Below, in pieces: positions 21,351 through 30,667 of a DNA stretch of 48,313 nt (the stretch's first letter is position 1; every line of letters starts with the position of its first letter). The DNA is from Mesostigma viride (Eukaryota; Streptophyta; Mesostigmatophyceae; Mesostigmatales; Mesostigmataceae), in NCBI GenBank assembly GCA_009746045.1, contig RPFO01001947.1, forward strand, positions 32,501 to 80,813, in the 5' to 3' direction. The translations under genes were made by a program, and so were the position numbers. The notes below the pieces were generated by a model that was given only the letters and a program-made list of their open reading frames with translations, was not told the DNA's origin and made no database searches.

Positions 21351-22916
21351 CCCATAGTCCGGAAACAGTTCGATATATCGAACTGTTTGACCCCCGGTGG
21401 CGCGGCGCTCAATTCCCGGAGCGCCGCGCCACCTGTGACGGATGTCAGTGGTCCGGTGGGTCTGGGAACACTTAAGGACGAAGGTGATGCATAGGTTTGG
21501 GGGTAATATTCGCCATAGCCTGGTAAATACAACGTGTATTGAGACAGTATCACGTGACTTTACCACTTTTAGCTACCCCCACTTTTAGCTACTTTACCAC
21601 GTTTAGCTAGCCGCGCCCGATTGCAGCTGTGGCATGCCTTTGGCATGAAGGAGACTGGGGGTCTCTGCCCTTTCTCCTGTAGTGCACACACAGGGATTAA
21701 AAGCACTTCGGTGCTCCGTGACTCCCCAACGGGAGCACGAGTTTAATTAATTAATTAATTAATCACGTGACTTTGGCGGGAAATTTTCACTCGCGCGCGC
21801 GCGTAACGAGATATGGCTGCTAGCGTGCCGTTATCAAGGAAATTTTGCGTCTCGAGGCTTGCAATGGTTCAGAATGTTGCTCAGAATGATGATGCGTGAT
21901 TTTCGTAGGTCAGGGGTGGCCAGATGGGATGGCATTGGTAAAATACAGGTAGGAAATTACTGCTTTCTTGGTCGTCAGTACCAGATGAGTAATGGCATGC
22001 CATATTTCGATTTTCTTCTTATGGCCCGGCAGTCTGCGCCAGCCCGAGCACCCAGTTTTGGTACGGGACATCCGCAGCAGCGTCCCTGTGAATTCGGATG
22101 CGTTTATAGGTAATCTTTGCACAGAACATCAACCTGGTAATCATGTCGGATGCATTCACTATGCGGCTATGGCGGCCTATGCCTGGAAAGCATTAGCCAG
22201 TGTGAGATATGATGAGGGTCCCGACCAGCAGAACCCGGAAAGGTCGTGATCAAGCCAGGTACGGCGACGTGTTTGCATGTCGTTTGCACGGGAATCTGTC
22301 GTTTATGCATCGATTTTACACGAGTGCCATCAGTGCCTCTTGCAGCAGGTTTCCATGCCTGCTGTATGAGTGCTATTAGCCCCAAATCTGCTCAGTTTGT
22401 GGTGTTTCTTTGGAGGATGCCATTCCGTTAGTACGTGCTGGTTTAGCACTTCTTTGTTTCCCAGCACTTTTGACAGTCCTATGTGGCTGTATACAATGCA
22501 TCACTGTGTGGCATTTCATGGATGGCTGCTTACGCGCGCGTAACCCACACACGTAAGTGAGCGCATTATATAGGTCAGATGGGCTATCCGTGCGGTCTGA
22601 CCCAAGGAAAGCATGGTGGCACTATCTATTAACATTGTCCAACCCCAGAATAATTTTTTAGAACCCTCCCTGCAGGGGTAAACTACTAAGGGGATTTCCC
22701 TTGCCTGAAAATGATCGTCTTTTGGCCAAGTTTGACATTAAATATCTTGCAAACCACTTTATAAACTCATGATATTATTGCATATTCTGAAAGCTCTTGA
22801 AGTGTAGATATTCCTAGCACCTTGGTTGGGGGTATTTGGAGTTGTGGTCTATGAGTTATGATTTTTTTCATTTTCAGGGGTCAAAAAATGCCAAAAACCC
22901 ATTCCCGGACTATGGG
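21351..22916. mobile_element. piggyBac-like non-autonomous element
   Basis: Terminal inverted repeats CCCATAGTCCGG (21351-21362 and 22905-22916), each bordered outside by TTAA (21347-21350 and 22917-22920). CCC-starting ends with a TTAA target duplication are the hallmark of piggyBac elements. No transposase is visible. A short open frame (21992-22249 plus, HPVLVRDIRSSVPVNSDAF) may be captured coding sequence but is not recognised. Confidence 0.6.
21562..21761 (+). mobile_element. Retrotransposon 3' tail inserted in the piggyBac-like element
   Basis: Flanked by the 13-bp duplication ATCACGTGACTTT (21549-21561 and 21762-21774). Ends with the GTGCTCC/GGAGCAC stem and a TTAA-type microsatellite, matching the 18937-19078 copy over its 3' ~140 bp. 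Confidence 0.88.
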
Positions 22917-23088
22917 TTAAGGCACATGCATTTCCCGCTCAGTTTCCTAATGGCGCGCGAGGCAGGACGCAGACGCGGCCAGTTCAGACTGAAACTGAAA
23001 CTTCAGATGTTAAAGTTAAAGGCCCTGGCGGCACGAGTATTTAAATATTCATTTAGATTCATTTAAATATTCAAAGCCGGTTTCGCCG

Positions 23089-23252
23089 TTGGATACATCT
23101 AAATGTTTTGGTGAAAACTTTTTCGCCGTTGGATACATCTAAATATTTTGGTGAAAACTTTTTCGTCGTTGGATACATCTAAATATTTTGGTGAAAACTT
23201 TTTCGCCGTTGGATACATCTAAATATTTTGGTGAAAACTTTTTCGCCGTTGG
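23089..23252. repeat. Subterminal 40-bp tandem repeat, right array
   Basis: Four units of the same 40-bp repeat in the same orientation. The variant order (CGTC unit then two CGCC units) and the following 80 bp match the left array, so the two are a segmental duplication. Confidence 0.93.
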
Positions 23253-23600
23253 ATACATTTAGTGGACTAAATATGCAACATTTATAAATCAAATGCGCAA
23301 ATACGGCCAAATATCATTTATATTTGTCCGACCTGTGCATGATTGCCTAAGGGTCACGTGATCCAAGATGCCCTTCAGGCTCATGCCCCAGCACACCGGC
23401 CCATCCTCACCACCCCACTGGTCATAGTCATCTACAGTGGCATCAAACTCCTCTAAGACAGAGTGCAGTGAAGGCAACATAGACATCCCGACACAATTAA
23501 TTGAATAAGAACGTGGCTGCTTCCTACTGCCCTTAAAAAAAAAATGTCCATTGCTTGCACACATACGCATTCAATTCTTCAAGCAAGCATGCTAACACCT

Positions 23601-24245
23601 GACTCTCTTCACCCTTGATGACGACCTGACCCTGGCGCAGCAACAACGGCGACGGGAGCTATGGCCGACCTACCTCCAGCTCCGGCAGACCAAGGCGGGG
23701 CAGCCGGTGTACTGGAAGGGGGCGGCCATCTACGTCGGCCACAAGCCCTGGCAGGCGACCCCCGCGGCCCCAGCGACTCCAGGCGCCCAGCTTAGGGGAA
23801 TACAGCAGTAGTGTAGAATAGATAGACCGTGGCCATGTACATGTACGCCTCCTCGAGGCCCTATCCGGCAGCTAAGCCACGCGCTTTATTTAATCATGTA
23901 CATGTGTGCCTATGATGAGCCACACTCCAGATGATGCCTAGCTTTATTTAGTTATGTTGTGCCCATGCAGGGAGTAACTCTCTGCTGAGACGCCATGCCC
24001 TAGCTTTTTGTATAGCTATGCTGCTCTTCCCCCCCATGACAGGCTCCCCGCCCTTCGCTGGGCATAGCTTGAAGATCATGGGGATGCACGTGCCCTGGTG
24101 CACCTAGAGCAAGGGTCCTTTACATCCCCACCCTTGCAGGAAGTAGCTTATAGGATGTATGATAGGCCATATGCCCCCTCTCAAGGGCTATGTGCTACAT
24201 ATACTCCCAACGGAGTTATGTTACAATTCAATTCAATTCAATTCA
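23601..24245 (+). mobile_element. L1-like ORF1-only retrotransposon, truncated copy
   Basis: Bounded by the 12-bp duplication ATGCTAACACCT (23589-23600 and 24246-24257). It begins inside the ORF1 C-terminal domain, continues through the 3' UTR shared with 16420-18509, and ends in about five AATTC repeats. It lies in the presumed intron of the split gene. Confidence 0.88.
23617..23811 (+). pseudogene. ORF1 C-terminal fragment of the L1-like element
   Basis: Open for 64 codons to a TAG: DDDLTLAQQQRRRELWPTYL, then QLRQTKAGQPVYWKG and AIYVGHKPW. The R-R-x-LWP ... LR ... W pattern is the C-terminal domain of L1-type ORF1p. Less decayed than the 16.8-17.7 kb copy; its 5' part is missing. Confidence 0.65.
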
Positions 24246-24497
24246 ATGCTAACACCTTCACAGCACATCCCAAGGTTGACATCCATCGAGCTTTGTCAAC
24301 AAGCATGACTTCTTGATTGATGCAAACTTAACTGTCAAGCTAGGAGGAGGAAAGCTAGGTAAAGAGGTGAGATAGACCCCGGCCCCACATGCAGCACCTT
24401 CCTGCACCAAAACCATGACAATATCATCCAGAGCTTGCTAAATACGTACAGCTAACCGGTTGCGGGCGACCTTGCAGTCCAGGTTCAGCGCGAACAT

Positions 24498-25134
24498 CTC
24501 GTGTCAGCACCCGGCGGAGATGGCGGACGCGAACCCACAATCAGCTATAAAAACGTGTCATAAGACTATTTCGGGGAGCGGTGAACGGCTTGGAACACCG
24601 AAGGTATGCCGCGACAAAAGCCTGAAGTTTTTCTCGGAAATACACGCCTGGATGTGGATTAGGGCACCGTTGTCGTGCTTGTGCTTGCGTTGCGAGCAGG
24701 CAACCAGTGTTTCTTGCAGTGTCGAGCAGTAACAGATGGTGGCGCGAGAGCAATATGTGATTTTCAAATCATGGCTACACAGCTTACACCTCCGCAGGCA
24801 TGTTGGAACGAGCCCCGCCATGCCGCGAGCCGAAAAAAAGGAAGAAACGCATCAAGCAAGGACGGTCGTAAACGTCACTGAAAACAGCAAAATCTGACCT
24901 GCCGGCCGGTAATGCGACAGCCTGGAAAATTTGATTCGTTTCTCGAAAAACTTATTAATAGCGCTCGTGAAAGTAGACTTGAAGCCCATTCGGATTCGGC
25001 CTTTTGGGAATTGTGAGCTTCCAACAAAAAAGATTCCCCCACAATTAATAAACATGCATTTTCGCTGCCAATTCCAGATCTGGCCGACACAAAAAATCAG
25101 CGTCTCAGTTTGCGAATTATTTTGACGCATGAAC
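24498..25134. other. No gene recognised; upstream of split gene
   Basis: Candidate promoter region for the minus-strand gene starting at 24497. No repeat or coding similarity was seen. Confidence 0.4.
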
Positions 25135-25145
25135 ATACGCGAATA

Positions 25146-25556
25146 CTAGAAAGCTTAGTGACGTGGCCATGTATGCCTACGTGATGGGCCCACACCCGCC
25201 CTTGCAATAGCCGTAGCAATGTCGAGTCATGCTTTGCCCATGCAGGGAGTTACTCCCTGCTGAGAGGCCATGTGTACCCTAGCTATAGCCTAGCCACATA
25301 CCTTCCACCCCATATGTCATGCAGGCCTTCTAGGCCCTCTCCTCAAGCCCCCCCTGGGTGCCTGTGCTTGTTTAGGAGGCATGAACCATCATGGAGGTGC
25401 AGGTGCACCTAGTGCACCCCCAGAGCAGGTGATAGTTGTACATCCTACACCTGCAGGTTGTCGCCCTGATTGTATTACAAACCCATAGATGCCCCTTTCT
25501 CAGGGCTATGTGTTACATATGCTCCCCACGGAGCTATGATTTTAATTAATTAATTA
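25146..25556 (+). mobile_element. L1-like retrotransposon 3' UTR, 411 bp
   Basis: Flanked by the 11-bp duplication ATACGCGAATA (25135-25145 and 25557-25567). Contains the family's 3' UTR landmarks (GCCCATGCAGGGAGTTACTC, GGTGCACCTAGTGCACCC, GCTCCCCACGGAGC) and ends in (TTAA)n. Confidence 0.88.
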
Positions 25557-25787
25557 ATACGCGAATAATATCTACCATGCATCATCGCAAAGCAGGAGAG
25601 TTTACGCGTCGTTTGCATCCATCGCAGCGACTTAACATGCATAAATGACTTTTGACTGATATTCCGGCGGACATAGGGTCGACAGCCATGCGAGGTGGAA
25701 TTTTTCTGGTCCCGTCGTCCTCAACGCGACGCGTTCGCGCCAAAATTCCCAGGATCGATCTCATGTAACCGGACGGACCGATTTTAG

Positions 25788-25789
25788 GT

Positions 25790-25832
<43 letters not shown>

Positions 25833-26075
25833 CTCTCTCTCTCTCTCTCACTCTCTCTCTGTCTGTCTCACTCACTCTCACTCTCTCTCTCTTTCTCTCG
25901 ATCCTCTCTCTCTCTCCCTCCCTCCCTCCCTGAGTCCCTCCCTCCCTCCCTCCCTCCCTCCCTCCCTCCCTCCCTCCCTCGATCCTCCCTCCCTCCCTCC
26001 CTCCCTCCCTTCCTCCCTCCCTCCCTCCATCCCTCCCTCCATCCATCCATCCATCCATCCATCCATCCATCCGTC
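25788..26075. repeat. Compound (CT)n-(CCCT)n-(CCAT)n microsatellite
   Basis: CT repeat grading into CCCT and then CCAT tetranucleotides. It stays open on several frames only because of its composition. Immediately followed by a retrotransposon 3' tail. Confidence 0.95.
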
Positions 26076-26135
26076 GGGGTTGATGCTCCGTGACTCCCCA
26101 TGCAACGGGAGCACGGGTTAAATTAATTAATTGAT
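26076..26135 (+). mobile_element. Retrotransposon 3' terminal stem and TTAA tail
   Basis: GATGCTCCGTGACTCCCC, then GGGAGCACGGGTT and AATTAATTAATT, the same 3' end as at 21700-21761. Its 5' limit and target duplication were not found. Confidence 0.65.
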
Positions 26136-26774
26136 AAATAAATTAAAATATTCATTTAATTGGTTAATCCATTAATTAAGTTATGCGCATGGGCATGCCA
26201 CGGAGTACTATGCTGATCTAAATATTAGACTTGAATTACACGAAAGTTACAAATATTGTCTGCATCATGCCCCAACCATATAGTCACTAGAGGGGGATAT
26301 AATGGTTGTCTCCTTGATATCATCCTCATCTGAGCTGTCCTCTACTGCATGTACTGGCAGTTATGGCAGACGAGGCGATGGTGTAGCGGCTATCCTCAGG
26401 GCAATAGCCTCCACCTAGCTGCGGACTTCTAGCTACACAGCATTCTAGCAATGGGCCGCGGGGCCCGTGTAGAGAAAACAGGAGCATGCCCCTCAGGAAG
26501 GTGCTTATGGCAGGCGGCAGCCCATTTCTCCTTGTCTATCATGCGGGCGCGGAGTACAGATAATCCCAGAAGCCCTGCATCCGCAATTGTGTCACATAGG
26601 TACGGGTCGCGCCGCGTCGATCCGTGCGAGGCGCGTGCAAGTTTGCCAGTGGGTTGCGACGGGACAAGGGGACCCTGCCATAGGAGGTGTCTACCTGGTT
26701 TGGCCAGTCCTATAAGCCCGCCCGCAGGGCCCACATGGGTATTCACCTGGTCTGTGCGGGCAAGATATGGCCGG

Positions 26775-26884
26775 AGTAAGTAAGTACTTGCGTGTCATGC
26801 GCAAAGGCATGCCACGGAGTACTATGCTAATCTCATTAGAAAAATATTTTATATTAATGAGAATAATATTATTTTTCTAATGAG
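26775..26884 (-). mobile_element. 110-bp retrotransposon tail nested in RTE copy
   Basis: Bounded by the 12-bp duplication AGATATGGCCGG (26763-26774 and 26885-26896). Its 3' end is (ACTT)n. It carries GTACTCCGTGGCATGCC, also found at the 3' end of the host element near 26190. A perfect 15-bp palindrome (CTCATTAGAAAAATA at 26832-26846, complement at 26870-26884) sits at its 5' end. Confidence 0.8.
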
Positions 26885-26914
26885 AGATATGGCCGGCAAA
26901 GAGGAGGCGGCGAT

Positions 26915-27664
26915 TAATTAATTAGACTCGTGCTCCCGTTGGGGAGTCACGGAGCATTACCCCCGATGGATGGATGGATGGGTGCAAACATTCCTACCGG
27001 TCTAATCTATCTACCTTGGCTACATACTACATCTATCTAACAGCATTCTAACTACAACATCTAACTTGGCAGCCGCACGCTGCCCTAGGGGGAGCTATCT
27101 GGCGTGCCTCCCACGGGATTGCACCCGCGGGCGCTTCCCCACTGGGGGGGGTTCATTGTCCTCTATGACCTGGGCCCACTTGGCCTTGTCCATCATCTTC
27201 TTCCAAATCACGGAGAGGCCGAGGCCCCCCATGTCCTCTACTAGCTGTTCCTTGAAGGTGCGGGCCTTGCGGCGTCTAACATCACTGGGCCCAGCCCACG
27301 TCAGGAGATGCCGGCCAGGCTGGGCTGGTCGCAGTCCTGCGGGGGGGCCACGTGAGGTGTCTACCTGGTTGGTGCGAGCTAGGTGCCCTACAAGCTGCAG
27401 GCGGCGTTGCTTAATGGTGCTGGTGATATAGGGCATGCCCTGGTACAGGTCCTCATTGCGGACATGAGCAGCATATCCTACTCTGAAAATGGAACGCAGC
27501 ATGCTGGTGACCGCGCCGTCCAGCTTGCGGGCCAGGTCGGCGGTGAGGGTCCACGTCTCGGCGCCATACGTGAGAACAGGAAGGACGAGGACCTTGAACA
27601 GGTCCTGTTTCTCGATCTTGCCCAGGGGCTTGCGCCACAGGGCCCGGTACTGGCGTAAAGCGTC
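26915..27664 (-). mobile_element. RTE-like retrotransposon, nested 750-bp copy
   Basis: Bounded by the 11-bp duplication GAGGCGGCGAT (26904-26914 and 27665-27675). Codes the C-terminal region of a reverse transcriptase (KIEKQDLFKVLVLPVLTYGA, then ETWTLTADL and QRRLQLVGHLARTNQVDTS) with a stop at 27095, then a short 3' UTR, the GTGCTCC/GGAGCAC stem and TTAATTAA. The QDLFKVLVLPVLTYGAETW motif is diagnostic of this class. Confidence 0.88.
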
Positions 27665-27892
27665 GAGGCGGCGATGTCGTATGGTATGGGTGACAAGAGG
27701 GAGCTGGCAGTAAGGCTCGGCCCGCGTGCGGCGCTTTTGGTAGTGGACGCCGAGGTTGTGACGGAGCATTCGAGTGACAGTGCCGTCAACACAGTGCTGT
27801 CAACAGTACTTACTCAAAAAGTTAATATTTCCTATGTCCAGGCACAGTTGTCTCGCTTCATATCCCATGACTCTCCCTTGAACGGATGCCTG

Positions 27893-27950
27893 TGAACGAA
27901 TGAACGAATGAACGAATGACTTATGAATGAATGAAGCAAGCTGGACTCCG
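27893..27950. repeat. GAACGAAT/GAAT short tandem repeat
   Basis: Repeats of GAACGAAT then GAATGAAT downstream of the matrix-protein gene; no other feature between 27800 and 28280 except its 3' UTR. Confidence 0.8.
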
Positions 27951-28017
27951 TTTCGAGCTTGCATGTGCACGTCCTGTTGTCACAAAAAGGAATTTGAATG
28001 ATAAAAGTTACTGCTGA

Positions 28018-28022
28018 TTACA
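28018..28022 (-). promoter_or_regulatory. Possible TGTAA polyadenylation signal
   Basis: TGTAA is the usual green-algal (Chlamydomonas-type) poly(A) signal. This copy lies ~260 bp after the stop at 28280; two others lie at 28241-28245 and 28250-28254, rather close to the stop. Confidence 0.3.
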
Positions 28023-28279
28023 ATTTTAAGTTGATTTCAAAAATAAATGATAGGACAGGTGTCACTCTGCTGGATCAAGGCATGACATCGTACTGATTAG
28101 ATGATAGATTACTGTATCCAGGCAAAAAACTACGAAAGCTGTGACACGGATGATACAAAAGATAACACACAAACACAAACACAGGACGAACAACCACATA
28201 GAAGAAGGGAGCAAAGGCTTGTCAAGGAGAGTAGAAAGCCTTACAACAGTTACAACTTTTTTCTTAGTTTTTCAGTTGT

Positions 28280-30667
28280 CTAGGTTGGACGCGCGTAAGG
28301 GGACCGCATGTCCCTGGAGCTTCGACTCGCGGCCCCTGATCCTGGCGAACCGCCTGCACCGCCGTCAAGGCTCACCCTCGGTGTCGCCTGGTAGCTCTCC
28401 CCGCGCGACTGCGGGGCATCGCCCTCCATCCAGGACGTAAACCAGCCTTCAAAGTCGGCGCGCGCCTCGGTGGTGCGCTGTGTGGGTGGCACGTACACGC
28501 CGGGGTCGTGCATGGCCTGAGCGGCCACCATTTCCGAGGCAACCTCGTCCAGACCAAGGGCACCCAAGTCGAGCGGGTGCAGCTCCATGCGACCACGGGA
28601 CCCACCGCTGCTGCTGTACGCGCCTTCGCTGGGAGGGCCGCCGATAGCCGGACTCTGGCCGCATGTGATGCCAGAGGCAGAGCCGGAGCGGAATTCGTAC
28701 GCAGTGGCGCGCATGGCGCGCTGCCGGCGGCGGCGCATGGCTACGGCGATGATCACGAGGCCAGTCAGCATGACCGCCAGCGCGGCGCCGATGACGACGA
28801 TGGGCAGCGTCCAGCTGTACCGTGTCTTGCCCTCTGCGGCAACGACGACATAGCCAGGTGGCGGGGCGGCGCCCGTTGGGGCCTCGCCCTGGCCACCAGC
28901 CCCGCCTGGTGGCGGCGATGGGAAGGCGGTGGTCGGGCTTGGGCTGCGTGCGGGCGGCGGGCTGGGTGGTGGCGGCGGGATGAGCGTGGATGGATCGACG
29001 AAGACCAGCGGCACGCAAGTGTGCGTCTGGGTGTTCATGTACCAGCCCAGCGTGCATGACCCGCAGTCAGGACCCGTGTAGCCGGCGAAGCAGTCGCACG
29101 CGCCACTGCCGCGCAGGCATTTGCCGTGGCCACCGCACTCAAGGCTGCTGTGCGTGGGCGCAGGGCACGAGTAGAGCAGCAGCGGGCAATCCTCGCGGCA
29201 GGCGCACTCAGCATCGCCCGCGGAGCAGCGCTCGCCCGTCTCGCACACGTTGTTGCCGCACTGGCTGGTGGCGGTGCTGTCGTGGATGACAACCACCTGC
29301 ATGTCGGTCGTGCTGTGCGGGCGGTTGAGCCAGCGGAACAGCGCGGCAAGAACCTGCTCGAGCGCGGGGCCGGTCTCGCCGCTCCCATACGGCGGGGGCA
29401 GCACTGAGAAGTCCACGGCGAGCGCGACAGCTCCGTTGCCGTCGGGCGCGTCGAACGCAAACACGTTGTGGACGACGATGTATGAGGCGTTGTAGCCGTC
29501 GAGCAGGGCAGCGAGCGTGGTGGTGAACGTGGCGTCAAACGCGTCCCGCTCTAGGCCCGGGGAGGACACGGCGAGGGTCGCGTTGGGCCAAGCGATCTCC
29601 ACGGTGACGCGCTCGCCGCACGTGGAGCTGGTGCCGTCGCACACGCCGCACTGGTCCAGCACGCCGCTTTCGCAGCAGATGCCCGCCGCGTCCAGCACCG
29701 TGTCGCAGCACTGGGACAGGCCATCGGTGGTGATCGCATCGCCGTCGCACACGCCGCACACGTCCAGCACGCCGCTCTCGCAGCACAGGCCGCGGCGATC
29801 GCGCACTGAGGTGGCCGACGCGCAGCACACGCCCACGACATCGACCGCGCCAACGCAGCACGCACCCGTGCGCGAGGTCTCGCCGTCACCGCAGCCCGCC
29901 GTGCCCTGGCAGACGATGCCACTGTAGCCGTCCTGGCACACGCAGGCGCCGTTGAGACACACACCGTGGCCCGAGCAGGCCTGGCCCGCGCAGAAGTCGC
30001 AGGCGTCGGTGTTGCACTGGACGGTGGCCAGCGGGCGGTCAAAGCCGCAGAGTGCGAGCGCGTCGGCCTCGGCCACGGGCACGCCGTTCATGTCCACGCA
30101 GGTGACGTCGCGGGTGGTCACGCCACCGCCGCACGTGGCGGAGCACGGGCCGAGCTCGCCCACGCGCCACCAGTAGGACACGCAGGGCGTGGTGCGGCAC
30201 TCCCGCTGCTCAGGCATGGTCACGTTGCTGCCCGCGCACGCCTCCAAGGGCACCTCGCGCGGCGGCTCGCCGCCCTCGCGCAGGACGCAGGACACCTCGC
30301 GCGTTGTGGTGCCGGAGCCGCACTGCGCGGAGCACTCGCCCCAGCCGCCCACCTCCTCGGTGAGCATCACGCACTCGCAGGGTGCCAGGTTGCAGGCCTC
30401 GACAGACACGGGCTTGTCGCCGGTGCAGAAACCGGCATCCGCCACAATGGAGCCGGTCGCACGGCTGCGGCACGCCACCACGCGCGTGCGCTGGCCGCCG
30501 CCGCACGAGCGGCTGCAACTGCTCCACTCGCCCACCGCGTAGTAGAAGGCGTTGCACGCCAGCGCACTGCAGGGCTGCTGCGCCTCGGGCCGGGTCAGGC
30601 CCTGCGCCGTGCACTCCGCATCCGGCACGGCCACGCCATTGCTGTAGCCGCAGTAGACGGAGCGGGT
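28280..30667 (-). CDS. C-terminal exon: TSP1 repeats, EGF, Cys-rich, TM, tail
   Basis: Acceptor CATGTGCAG at 30668-30676; first codons TRSVYCGY finish TSP1 repeat 1. TSP1 repeat 2 is ~30535-30377 (WSSCSRSCGGGQRTR), repeat 3 ~30352-30182 (WGECSAQCGSGTTTR), repeat 4 ~30172-29999 (CSATCGGGVTTR). EGF 1 is 29995-29909 (CSGHGVCLNGACVCQDGYSG). A Cys-rich block at 29896-29615 has two CCESGVLDxCGVCDG copies. A globular segment with NAT and NAS glycosylation sites follows, then CGNNVCETGE and a second EGF near 29170-29060. After a Pro linker, the TM helix (WTLPIVVIGAALAVMLTGLV, ~28818-28745) is followed by MRRRRQR stop-transfer residues and a Ser/Gly-rich cytoplasmic tail. Confidence 0.9.
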   Translation of the reverse strand, partial: TRSVYCGYSNGVAVPDAECTAQGLTRPEAQQPCSALACNAFYYAVGEWSSCSRSCGGGQRTRVVACRSRATGSIVADAGFCTGDKPVSVEACNLAPCECVMLTEEVGGWGECSAQCGSGTTTREVSCVLREGGEPPREVPLEACAGSNVTMPEQRECRTTPCVSYWWRVGELGPCSATCGGGVTTRDVTCVDMNGVPVAEADALALCGFDRPLATVQCNTDACDFCAGQACSGHGVCLNGACVCQDGYSGIVCQGTAGCGDGETSRTGACCVGAVDVVGVCCASATSVRDRRGLCCESGVLDVCGVCDGDAITTDGLSQCCDTVLDAAGICCESGVLDQCGVCDGTSSTCGERVTVEIAWPNATLAVSSPGLERDAFDATFTTTLAALLDGYNASYIVVHNVFAFDAPDGNGAVALAVDFSVLPPPYGSGETGPALEQVLAALFRWLNRPHSTTDMQVVVIHDSTATSQCGNNVCETGERCSAGDAECACREDCPLLLYSCPAPTHSSLECGGHGKCLRGSGACDCFAGYTGPDCGSCTLGWYMNTQTHTCVPLVFVDPSTLIPPPPPSPPPARSPSPTTAFPSPPPGGAGGQGEAPTGAAPPPGYVVVAAEGKTRYSWTLPIVVIGAALAVMLTGLVIIAVAMRRRRQRAMRATAYEFRSGSASGITCGQSPAIGGPPSEGAYSSSGGSRGRMELHPLDLGALGLDEVASEMVAAQAMHDPGVYVPPTQRTTEARADFEGWFTSWMEGDAPQSRGESYQATPRVSLDGGAGGSPGSGAASRSSRDMRSPYARPT

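Larger units (their letters stand above)
20982..23336. mobile_element. Mutator-like non-autonomous DNA transposon
   Basis: Ends are inverted repeats ACAGGTCGGACAAATATAAA(T), at 20982-21002 and 23316-23336, flanked by the perfect 10-bp duplication GCATGATTGC (20972-20981 and 23337-23346). A 9-11-bp duplication is typical of Mutator-like elements. Subterminal 40-bp tandem repeats are present at both sides. A second internal copy of the right end occurs at 21333, so the left part (20982-21333) alone resembles a complete MITE. No transposase is visible. Confidence 0.75.
20855..24497 (-). pseudogene. Unknown gene, exon 2 split by a DNA transposon
   Basis: Exon 1 is 24497-24457 (MFALNLDCKVARN, donor CG|GTTAGC). 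Exon 2 begins at 23526 after a T-rich tract and GGGCAG, completes the split Arg codon and reads RKQPRSYSINCVGMSMLPSL onward to QSC at 23337. A 2355-bp transposon then intervenes, and the same frame resumes at 20971 with QAVQFMACDVWMQRVEQ. Removing the element and one 10-bp duplication restores an uninterrupted frame. The exon ends either at GTTAGT (after 20900) or at a stop at 20855. The intron holds a retrotransposon copy (23601-24245). I do not recognise the protein; an acidic EEFDATVDDYDQWGGEDG stretch is its most distinctive part. Confidence 0.6.
26173..27800 (-). mobile_element. RTE-like retrotransposon copy, interrupted twice
   Basis: Three pieces read as one decayed element on the minus strand. 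About 27800-27665 gives VDGTVTRMLRHN and HTIRHRRL. 26914-26885 gives LFAGHI. 26774-26173 gives ARTDQVNTHVGPAGGLIGLA and MIDKEKW, then the 3' UTR and a TTAATTAA end. Two later insertions (26915-27664 and 26775-26884), each with its own duplication, separate the pieces. The protein is the C-terminal domain downstream of RTE/L1-type reverse transcriptase. Confidence 0.7.

Noticed and set aside
21992-22249. Plus-strand frame inside the piggyBac-like element
   Set aside because: Reads a little like coding sequence and could be captured host DNA, but nothing recognisable and no splice partner.
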